From assembly GCF_004000765.1 (NCBI RefSeq), contig NZ_BILW01000028.1:17802-81801 (forward strand): a stretch of 64,000 nt of DNA, in the 5' to 3' direction. The DNA is from Paenibacillus chondroitinus NBRC 15376. Its GTDB lineage: Bacteria; Bacillota; Bacilli; Paenibacillales; NBRC-103111. The translations under genes were made by a program, and so were the position numbers. The notes below the pieces were generated by a model. That model was not told the origin of the DNA, searched no databases, and was given only the letters and a program-made list of their open reading frames with translations. Of the stretch, positions 8,231-15,012 are shown in pieces; position 1 is the first letter of the stretch; every line of letters starts with the position of its first letter.

Positions 8231-9764
8231 GAGCCGCTCCTTTCCCTGTGCGCTTACTGCCAGCCATCAGAAGTCCGATCTCTTGATCGTTCGTCTCTTG
8301 CGGCAGTACTTCTCCCACAATCTGTCCTTCGTAGATAACGGCAATACGGTCCGATACGTTCATAATTTCATCCAACTCAAAAGAAATCAACAAAACCGCT
8401 TTGCCCTTGTTGCGCTGCTCGATCAGTTGACGATGCACGAATTCAATCGCTCCTACGTCCAATCCGCGCGTTGGCTGAGCAGCAATGAGCAGGTTCGGAT
8501 TCTTGTGTATTTCCCTGGCAATAATTGCTTTCTGTTGGTTTCCTCCCGACAAAGAGCGAGCCTTATTGTATATGCTTGGCGTCCTTACGTCGAACTGCTT
8601 GATCAGCGCTTCCGCATGGCGGTCGATCGCCTCGTAGTTGAGGAAGCCCACTTTGTTATAGGCAGGATGGAAATAAGTTTCCAACACCATGTTCTCGCTC
8701 ATGGAGAAATCAAGCACGAGTCCATGCTTATGCCTGTCCTCCGGGATATGCGACAAGCCTGCCTCCGAGATTTGTCTCGGCGTATGGTTCGTAATGTCGC
8801 TTCCAGTTAGCAGGACCTGCCCGCTATCAATAGACCGAAGCCCTGTCAGCGCCTCGATCAATTCACTTTGGCCATTGCCGTCTACACCGGCGATACCCAG
8901 AATCTCTCCGGCTTTCACCTCGAAACTAAGCTCTTTCAATGCAGCCAGCCCTTGTTGATTTCGAACAACCAGGTCCTTAACTTGGAGGACGGTCTCCCCA
9001 AGCTTCACATCTTTTTTATCCACTTTAAAGGAGACATCGCGCCCGACCATTTTCTCAGCCAAAATTTGCGGATTCGCGTCTTTGCTTGCAATGGAACCGA
9101 TCACTTTCCCGCGACGAATAATGGTTACGGTATCAGCAATCTCCATAATTTCTTTCAGCTTATGTGTAATGAGAATGATGGATTTGCCCTCTTTCACAAG
9201 ATTGCGCATAATGACCATCAATTCGCTAATTTCTTGCGGCGTCAGTACAGCTGTTGGTTCGTCAAAAATGAGAATATCGGCGCCGCGATACAGCGTTTTC
9301 AATATTTCTACGCGCTGCTGCATGCCGACGGAAATATCTTCAATTCTTGCTTTTGGATCAACGCGAAGCCCATATTGCTCGGACAGCTTGCGCACTTTCT
9401 CTTGCGCTGATTTAATATCGACATTCAGCCCTTTTTTCGGCTCCATGCCCAAAATAATATTCTCCGTTACGGTAAACGGCTGTACAAGCTTAAAATGCTG
9501 ATGCACCATCCCGATGCCCAACTCAATCGCCCGATTCGGGCTATCAATGGAAACCTCTTTGCCTTGCACTTTTATAAAACCCTCGTCCGGTTGATACAGT
9601 CCGAACAAAATATTCATCAATGTGGATTTACCTGCACCATTTTCGCCCAGCAAGGCATGGATTTCACCCTTCATCAGCTTCAAGCTGATCGCATCATTCG
9701 CCACGATGCCCGGAAACCTCTTCGTAATGTTGTTAAGTTCAACAACTGGGACTACTTCACTCAT
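8223..9764 (-). CDS. nupO: nucleoside-type ABC transporter ATP-binding protein (NupO/YufO-like), two ATPase domains
   Basis: The 513-residue protein is a tandem of two ABC ATPase domains, as in sugar and nucleoside importers of the RbsA/YufO class. The first half has Walker A GENGAGKST, signature ISVGMQQRVEILK and Walker B ILIFDEPTAVL. The second half has an altered Walker A (GVDGNGQSE), signature LSGGNQQKAIIARE and a Walker B with Q in place of E (LIAAQPTRGLD). The degenerate second site is normal for this family. It lies between the binding protein and two permeases on the same strand and energises uptake. Confidence 0.93.
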   Translation of the reverse strand: MSEVVPVVELNNITKRFPGIVANDAISLKLMKGEIHALLGENGAGKSTLMNILFGLYQPDEGFIKVQGKEVSIDSPNRAIELGIGMVHQHFKLVQPFTVTENIILGMEPKKGLNVDIKSAQEKVRKLSEQYGLRVDPKARIEDISVGMQQRVEILKTLYRGADILIFDEPTAVLTPQEISELMVIMRNLVKEGKSIILITHKLKEIMEIADTVTIIRRGKVIGSIASKDANPQILAEKMVGRDVSFKVDKKDVKLGETVLQVKDLVVRNQQGLAALKELSFEVKAGEILGIAGVDGNGQSELIEALTGLRSIDSGQVLLTGSDITNHTPRQISEAGLSHIPEDRHKHGLVLDFSMSENMVLETYFHPAYNKVGFLNYEAIDRHAEALIKQFDVRTPSIYNKARSLSGGNQQKAIIAREIHKNPNLLIAAQPTRGLDVGAIEFVHRQLIEQRNKGKAVLLISFELDEIMNVSDRIAVIYEGQIVGEVLPQETNDQEIGLLMAGSKRTGKGAAHE

Positions 9765-9810
9765 CAGATCACCCTAAGGATCAATTTTTTTTAAAACCCT
9801 CAAAACTAAG

Positions 9811-9841
9811 AACAAGGCTAGTTATTGTAACTAGCCTTGTT
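9811..9841 (-). terminator. stem-loop between bmpA and the ATPase gene, partial terminator
   Basis: A perfect 14-bp stem (AACAAGGCTAGTTA against TAACTAGCCTTGTT) closes a 3-nt loop. On the minus strand the trailing sequence is only moderately T-rich. Its location after the binding-protein gene suggests partial termination or mRNA 3'-end stabilisation, giving more binding protein than ATPase and permease. Confidence 0.75.
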
Positions 9842-9892
9842 TGAACAAAAGCAAACCTGTCGTTCGTAACCGCTGTACCTATTATACCCGTA

Positions 9893-10966
9893 TTATGGTT
9901 TTTCTGGGACTTTAATTTCGCCGCTGATGATTTTCGCTTTGTACTCGTCAACTTTTTTCAAAATATCCGCAGTTACGTTTTTCTTGGAAGTTTCTGGAAG
10001 ACCTACACCGTCATCTTTCAGACCGAGTGTAACGTTTTTGCCACCTTGGAATTTGTTGTCGATAACGTCTTTGGAAACACGAGCAACCGCGTTGTCAACA
10101 CGTTTCAACATGGAAGTCAGTGTCACTTCATCGCCGAACTCCAGGGATTGGTCTTTATCTACACCGATAACCCAAACTTTTTTACCGCTTTTCGCGCGGT
10201 CTTTTGCTTCGTTGAATACTCCGTTACCTGTGGAACCAGCCGCGTGGAAAATGATGTCCGCGCCATCGTTGTAGATGGTTGCTGCTGCTGCTTTACCAAG
10301 GTCAGGTTTGTCGAACGCACCTGTGTAGTTGATTTGAATTTTCGCATTAGGGTTAACTGCTTTCACGCCGGCTACGAAACCAGCCTCAAAACGTTTGATA
10401 ACCGGGATGTCGATACCGCCAACGAAACCGATTTTGTTGGATTTTGTCGTAAGACCTGCAACCACACCTACAAGGTAAGAACCTTCTTGCTCGGAGAATG
10501 TTACGGATTCTACGTTTGGAGCTTCTACAACGTTATCAATAATCGCAAGTTTAGCATTCGGGTTTTGAGTTGCAACTGTTTTAAGCGCGTCACCCATCAA
10601 GAAGCCAATACCCCAAGTCAGGTTATAGCCGTCTTTTACGAATTGGTTCAAGTTCGGCGTGTAGTCTGCATCGCTTTTACTCTCTAGGTTCTTAACGTTT
10701 GCGCCAGTTGATTTTTTCAATTGTTGCAAACCTTCCCATGCGCTTTGGTTAAAAGATTTATCATTTACGCCGCCAATGTCTGTGACCATGCCGATTTTGA
10801 AATCTTTACCGCTGTTGTTGCTTGGCGCTGCGGATGCTGCGCTACTTGCTGCCGGTGAAGCGGAAGCGGCCGGTTTGGTTTCTTCTTTTTTGGCACCGCA
10901 ACCTGTCAAAGCAACTGCGGACACAGTGACAGCCATTAACGCTGTTGTGAATACTTTTTTCATCAT
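9893..10966 (-). CDS. nupN: BmpA-family nucleoside-binding lipoprotein (NupN/YufN-like)
   Basis: This is the extracellular solute-binding lipoprotein of the importer (about 357 residues). The N-terminus has a Lys-rich start, a hydrophobic stretch and the lipobox LTGC, so the mature protein should be anchored by its cysteine. A low-complexity Ala/Ser linker follows, then the BmpA/PnrA domain with FKIGMVTDIGGVNDKSFNQ. ATG at 10966 (or 10963) sits behind GGGGGTAAAG; a TTG at 10978 overlaps that site. A possible -10 (TATAAT, complement of 11189-11194) would give a leader of about 200 nt, but I recognise no aptamer in it. Confidence 0.93.
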   Translation of the reverse strand: MMKKVFTTALMAVTVSAVALTGCGAKKEETKPAASASPAASSAASAAPSNNSGKDFKIGMVTDIGGVNDKSFNQSAWEGLQQLKKSTGANVKNLESKSDADYTPNLNQFVKDGYNLTWGIGFLMGDALKTVATQNPNAKLAIIDNVVEAPNVESVTFSEQEGSYLVGVVAGLTTKSNKIGFVGGIDIPVIKRFEAGFVAGVKAVNPNAKIQINYTGAFDKPDLGKAAAATIYNDGADIIFHAAGSTGNGVFNEAKDRAKSGKKVWVIGVDKDQSLEFGDEVTLTSMLKRVDNAVARVSKDVIDNKFQGGKNVTLGLKDDGVGLPETSKKNVTADILKKVDEYKAKIISGEIKVPEKP

Positions 10967-11217
10967 CTTTACCCCCAAAAATAAATTTAAAATTGTACCT
11001 TAAATCCCACATTCTAGGTTGACCAGAATCAGTTAAAATATGTATGTCTGATCATAGACCGAGTGTATCACTTTGGTACTTCAGTGAAAAGCAATCCTAC
11101 GGCAAATGATCATAATTCGTGATGTTAACCAAGTTGACATGGTCTTTTTGTGTAGCCCCACAATATAGGTTTTAAGCCCCAATTATTTATTATACTACCG
11201 CTGGTCAATAAAATCTA

Positions 11218-11247
11218 GATGACCAATTTTAATTTTTTTTGGTCATC
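11218..11247 (-). terminator. stem-loop at the end of the GGDEF/EAL gene
   Basis: GATGACCAA and TTGGTCATC form a perfect 9-bp inverted repeat around an A/T-rich loop that contains the stop codon of the gene. On the minus strand it is followed by TAGATTTTATT. It is an acceptable but not classical terminator. Confidence 0.55.
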
Positions 11248-12758
11248 AATGTGAGGAATTGTCCCGAGGATAGTGGACTGCTGAACAGTTTTCCTTGCAC
11301 CTCCGTACATTGCAGAAATTTCAGGTATTCGAATTGCTCTTCCGTTTCGACACCTTTCGCGATTAACTTCAATCCTAATCGGTGCGCCATCCGAACGATA
11401 GCAGCTGCAAGCAGTTGATTCTCGTCATCATCGACTAGGTCTCTGATCAGCGTGCTGTCCAGTTTCACACTATCCAGCGGCATACCTTCCATCCCGCTTC
11501 GCGTAAATAGGCCCGTACACAAGTCATCCATGGCAATGCGTACGCCTAGCCTTTTCAGCATCGTCAGCTTCTTGCTAGCTTCTTGCACGTTGGAAGACGT
11601 GATGCTTTCCGTAAGGTCCAGCTCGACCAGCCTGGGATCGATACCTGTTTCTTGCAGCACATCAGCTATATGTGCAATAAAATGATCATCTTTGAACTGC
11701 GAAGATTGAATGGTGAACGTCATTCTGAGCGGCTCTTGCCCAGCGTTCTGCCAGTCCCTCATCTGTCGGCATGCGGCCTGAAACGCCCACTTGCCAATAG
11801 GGACCATGAATCCCAGTTCATCGGCTGCCTTACGCCAATCCATCAGCTTGCTCAGCTGCTTAGACCCCTTCTCCCAGTGGAGGCTGACCTCTGTGCCGAT
11901 AAGCTTACGGCCTGCGATTTCATATTGCGGCTGATACCGTAATTCGAACTGTTCCTGCTCCAGAGCCAAACGCAGCTCATTCTCCATGTGAGCTTTGCTC
12001 TTCACCATCGTATCAATATCTGAGGCATAAAATTGGAAGCGGCTGTTCTCATGGTTTTTGGCCTCGTACATCGCTTCATCCGCACGCTGAAGAAGCTGTT
12101 CGGGCTTAGTCCCATCGAGCGGATACAACGCAATCCCCATACTAGCGGTTATCGTAACGGTTTTCCCATCCAGGATAAAAGGTTCATCCAGCACATTTTG
12201 AATACGTATAGCCACTGCTCTGACGTCTTCCGGCTTGGTAAAAGATTCAAGCAAAATAATAAACTCGTCGCCGCCCTGCCGATACACCGTGTCCGAACCA
12301 CGCAGACAGCCTAGCAATCTCTCCGCAGCCAAACGAATGAGCTGATCGCCAGAGGCATGGCCGTAGGAATCATTAACCTCTTTGAATCTGTCCATGTCGA
12401 GAAATACAACTGCCGCAAGCTGGTCGTAACGCTGAGCATGAAGAAGCACACGCTTTAAGCGGTCCTCGAACAGCCGTCGATTGGGCAATCCCGTTAAAGT
12501 ATCATGGTAGGCCAAGTAAGCCAGCTGCTTACTCTTCTCCTCCTGTTCGATACTGCTAAGCCGCAGGTGACGGATGCGAATGGCATAAAAGAAGCAAATG
12601 AGTGCTTGAATGAGGACGAACAAGATCATCTTCGGGGTAAATGTAAAAGAAGCAGCAGCAAGTAGATTAGCCGTCAGCAGAAAGAAACCAAGGATGCCCA
12701 CATAGCGCACCTCCTGATCTTTCATCTGTTGAATCCACTTTATAAAAAGGCTTCTCAT
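11229..12758 (-). CDS. membrane-anchored diguanylate cyclase with degenerate EAL domain
   Basis: The 509-residue protein has two N-terminal transmembrane helices (about 17-60), a GGDEF domain (about 80-245) and an EAL-like domain (about 255-505). The cyclase site is intact (RQGGDEF), with an RGSD I-site five residues before it for product inhibition. The EAL domain retains LTES, MDDL, the VKLD lysine and QG. However, the EAL motif reads EVS, the usual metal-binding Asn of NLS is absent (FTIQSSQ), and EGVET is KGVET. It is therefore probably a cyclase whose EAL part is not a phosphodiesterase. The mRNA leader carries a c-di-GMP-I riboswitch, implying feedback by the enzyme's own product. GGAGG precedes the ATG by 10 nt. 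Confidence 0.93.
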   Translation of the reverse strand: MRSLFIKWIQQMKDQEVRYVGILGFFLLTANLLAAASFTFTPKMILFVLIQALICFFYAIRIRHLRLSSIEQEEKSKQLAYLAYHDTLTGLPNRRLFEDRLKRVLLHAQRYDQLAAVVFLDMDRFKEVNDSYGHASGDQLIRLAAERLLGCLRGSDTVYRQGGDEFIILLESFTKPEDVRAVAIRIQNVLDEPFILDGKTVTITASMGIALYPLDGTKPEQLLQRADEAMYEAKNHENSRFQFYASDIDTMVKSKAHMENELRLALEQEQFELRYQPQYEIAGRKLIGTEVSLHWEKGSKQLSKLMDWRKAADELGFMVPIGKWAFQAACRQMRDWQNAGQEPLRMTFTIQSSQFKDDHFIAHIADVLQETGIDPRLVELDLTESITSSNVQEASKKLTMLKRLGVRIAMDDLCTGLFTRSGMEGMPLDSVKLDSTLIRDLVDDDENQLLAAAIVRMAHRLGLKLIAKGVETEEQFEYLKFLQCTEVQGKLFSSPLSSGQFLTLMTKKN

Positions 12759-12785
12759 TCGGGGGGAACCTCCATTCCGGTCATC

Positions 12786-12813
12786 AAAAAAGGCTATTCC
12801 ATTTGGAATAGCC
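12786..12813 (-). terminator. riboswitch expression-platform terminator
   Basis: On the minus strand GGCTATTCC-AAAT-GGAATAGCC is followed by TTTTTT. It lies 8 nt after the closing stem of the c-di-GMP-I aptamer and 27 nt before the GGDEF/EAL start codon, so transcription would stop here in one ligand state. Confidence 0.9.
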
Positions 12814-12820
12814 GTAGGCG

Positions 12821-12941
12821 TACCTGTATCGGTAAACTGCTCCTCTCGGCAGCCCAGCCGTCATCGTTGCGGCGGCAACCTAAGACCCGGAGCTTTGCGT
12901 CCTTACCTTTCGGCAAGTTTGCCTTTTACAATATTCAGGTA
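12821..12941 (-). promoter_or_regulatory. cyclic di-GMP-I (GEMM-I) riboswitch aptamer
   Basis: Read on the minus strand, the leader contains the GEMM-I hallmarks in order: AGGCAAAC, a GAAA tetraloop-capped stem (TTGCCGAAAGGTAA), the invariant GGACGCAAAGC, then CCGGGTCTTAGG, a GGTTGC/GCAAC hairpin, and GGCTGGGCTGCC as the tetraloop-receptor side. An outer stem TACCTG (12936-12941) with CAGGTA (12821-12826) closes the domain. It is followed by an intrinsic terminator and then a diguanylate cyclase gene, the expected kind of target. The direction of switching (on or off) cannot be read from sequence. Confidence 0.92.
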
Positions 12942-13003
12942 AACAAAGAAAAAGCAGGACTATTTAACTATATCATAATTTTTTCTACTCTGGCTATTTT
13001 TAG

Positions 13004-14260
13004 TTAAATTAGCAGATTGAAAAGTTTAGGATCTTTATTGATCTCAATGTAGTCATAGTCCTTGCGGGACAAACGCTCAATAAGGCCCTCATAATCATCT
13101 TTATTTTTCAACTCAATGCCGACTAGTGCTGGAGCATCATCCCGGTTATTCTTTTTCGTATACTCAAATCGGGTAATATCGTCGGTCGGCCCCAAAACTT
13201 CCTCCAGAAATTCACGCAAAGCGCCTGCACGCTGAGGGAAATTGAGGATGAAATAGTGTTTCAAGCCCTCGTACACAAGCGATCTTTCTTTGATTTGCTG
13301 CATCCGGTCGATGTCATTATTACCACCGCTGATGATGCAAACTACGTTTTTTCCGCGAATTTGATCCCGGTAAGCATCCAGCGCCGCAACAGGCAGAGCC
13401 CCTGCAGGCTCAATAACGATGGCGTTATTGTTGTAAAGCTCCAGAATCGTCGTACATTCCTTGCCTGAAGGGATAACAACGATATCGTCCAGCTTTTCTT
13501 TACAAATATCAAAAGTTAGCTCGCCTACCTGCTTCACGGCTGCACCGTCTACAAATTTCTCAATCGTAGACAAGGTCACGACTTTGCCTTGCTTGAGCGA
13601 CTCCTGCATACTTGCAGCGCCCTCAGGCTCAACACCAATAATCTTGGTACGTGGAGAAACGCTGTCTACATAAGTCGCCACACCAGCGACAAGACCGCCG
13701 CCTCCGATGGTCGCAAAAATAAAGTCAGGTGTATCGGACATCTGATTCATAATTTCCAGACCGACAGTCCCTTGTCCCGCGATCGTGCGAATATCGTCAA
13801 AAGGGTGAATGAACACCTTGTTTTCTTTGGCGCAGTAAGCCTTGGCTTGATTAGAAGAATCATCGAAAGAATCCCCTGTCAGAATCACTTCTACAAAAGC
13901 TCCGCCAAATAACTTCACCTGCGAAATCTTTTGCCGTGGCGTCGTCGTTGGCATGAAGATTTTCCCTTCAATCCCTAACTGCTTACAGGAGTAAGCAACG
14001 CCTTGCGCGTGATTGCCGGCGCTTGCGCACACGACTCCCGCTTCGCGTTCTTCCGGCGTCAAGCTTTGGATCACATTGTACGCTCCGCGAATTTTAAAAG
14101 AACGAACGACCTGCATATCTTCACGTTTCAAATAAACGTTACATTCATACAAGGTAGAGAGCAGCTCATTGCGTTGCAGAGGCGATGGTTCGATCACCTT
14201 GCTGAGCACATGATTGGCCCTAATAATTTCTTCCAAACCTACTTTTCCGGAAACAACCAT
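13004..14260 (-). CDS. ilvA: threonine ammonia-lyase (threonine dehydratase), biosynthetic type
   Basis: IlvA converts threonine to 2-oxobutanoate, the first step of isoleucine synthesis, using PLP. The 418-residue product has the PLP-lysine motif VRSFKIRGAYN (about residue 58), the phosphate-binding loop TIGGGGLVAGVA (about 188) and a C-terminal ACT-like regulatory domain (from about 335; FPQRAGALREFLEEVL). Length matches B. subtilis-type IlvA with a single regulatory domain. It is monocistronic with a promoter-like sequence at 14310-14337 and ribosome site AAAGGAAG. No T-box is visible in the short leader. Confidence 0.95.
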   Translation of the reverse strand: MVVSGKVGLEEIIRANHVLSKVIEPSPLQRNELLSTLYECNVYLKREDMQVVRSFKIRGAYNVIQSLTPEEREAGVVCASAGNHAQGVAYSCKQLGIEGKIFMPTTTPRQKISQVKLFGGAFVEVILTGDSFDDSSNQAKAYCAKENKVFIHPFDDIRTIAGQGTVGLEIMNQMSDTPDFIFATIGGGGLVAGVATYVDSVSPRTKIIGVEPEGAASMQESLKQGKVVTLSTIEKFVDGAAVKQVGELTFDICKEKLDDIVVIPSGKECTTILELYNNNAIVIEPAGALPVAALDAYRDQIRGKNVVCIISGGNNDIDRMQQIKERSLVYEGLKHYFILNFPQRAGALREFLEEVLGPTDDITRFEYTKKNNRDDAPALVGIELKNKDDYEGLIERLSRKDYDYIEINKDPKLFNLLI

Positions 14261-14309
14261 TTTCTCTTACTTCCTTTCTCTCCAATATGCGTAATAAATT
14301 TTAAAGATT

Positions 14310-14337
14310 ATTGTAGCATACTGAGGAGCGCCTGTAA
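14310..14337 (-). promoter_or_regulatory. candidate sigma-A promoter of ilvA
   Basis: On the minus strand TTACAG and TACAAT are separated by 16 bp, about 50 bp upstream of the ilvA start codon. Confidence 0.55.
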
Positions 14338-14432
14338 GAAAATATTATTGGAACATTTTATGAATGCTGATGTTTCACTCCAAAATCTGGCGGGTATTAA
14401 CTAGCAAGATACTTTATAAGGGAGTGATTGCT

Positions 14433-14594
14433 ATGTCGACACAGCCACGTAATATTGAGATTGAAGAACGCCATGTGGAGAAAAAATCGGATTCCAGCTT
14501 AGTAGCCTCCACCTTCATCAAGTATGCTGCTTACATTATTATCATCTTCGGTGTTCTATATTTCTTAGTTCACTATGTATTTCCAAAGTTTTAG
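14433..14594 (+). CDS. small single-span membrane protein, function unknown
   Basis: This 53-residue protein starts MSTQPRNIEIEERHVEKK and ends in one hydrophobic helix (about 27-47, YAAYIIIIFGVLYFLVHYV), followed by FPKF. The start at 14433 is chosen because GGGAGTG lies 7-8 nt upstream; a longer frame from 14364 has no ribosome site. The first half is highly charged and should face the cytoplasm. A strong terminator follows at 14620. I do not recognise the family. It is divergent from ilvA. Confidence 0.75.
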   Translation: MSTQPRNIEIEERHVEKKSDSSLVASTFIKYAAYIIIIFGVLYFLVHYVFPKF

Positions 14595-14619
14595 AACATG
14601 AATAAGCACGTGAAGAAAG

Positions 14620-14661
14620 GGCTATCTTGCGGGTCTATGACCTGTAAGATAGCCTTTTTTT
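14620..14661 (+). terminator. intrinsic terminator
   Basis: GGCTATCTT...AAGATAGCC with inner GGTC/GACC pairing, then TTTTTTT. It serves the small membrane protein gene. Confidence 0.92.
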
Positions 14662-14701
14662 CAGTGTACCAGGTAATGATTGCGCTAATCTCGCACCATT
14701 G

Positions 14702-14879
14702 GGGAACTGGGGTCCTCTATTTTCGACAAAACGCTGCTTTCTCTGGTCATGGGGAACTACGGTCCTTTATTTAGCCCATATCACGTTAAAATTGAGCGTT
14801 TGGGAACAAATAAAACCCTGTAGTTCCCCTCAGACCTTGAAATCAGCACATTCCGCTCAAATAGTGCCCTGTAGTTCCC
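14702..14879. repeat. family A four-unit intergenic element, copy 1
   Basis: Two direct 21-bp units (14702-14722, 14752-14772; GGGAACTACGGTCC + TTTATTT type) are followed by two inverted units (14808-14828, 14859-14879; AAATA... + CCCTGTAGTTCCC). Start-to-start distances are 50, 56 and 51 bp, total 178 bp. It lies between convergent genes, just after a terminator. Spacers between units are unlike those of the other copies. The remaining sequence to 15012 holds nothing I recognise. Confidence 0.9.
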
Positions 14880-15012
14880 TCCCAACGTGCGCGAATCCTG
14901 GGTAGGCGTGCTTAGCCGGCACATGGCAGCAGCCGCCCCCTCTTCACACTGAGGTGACACTATGCCTTTCACCCCGGCTTCGCACTGCTCACGCCGACTT
15001 CTTGCCCGCTTC

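Noticed and set aside
10979..11200. Purine or other riboswitch in the long leader of the BmpA-type gene
   Set aside because: A TATAAT-like box would give a leader of about 200 nt, but no known aptamer consensus could be found and the -35 is poor.
14702..14879. Possible CRISPR array because of several short repeats at regular distance
   Set aside because: Only four units, two of them inverted, with diverged unit sequence and no cas genes; spacing is symmetrical around a centre, unlike a CRISPR array.
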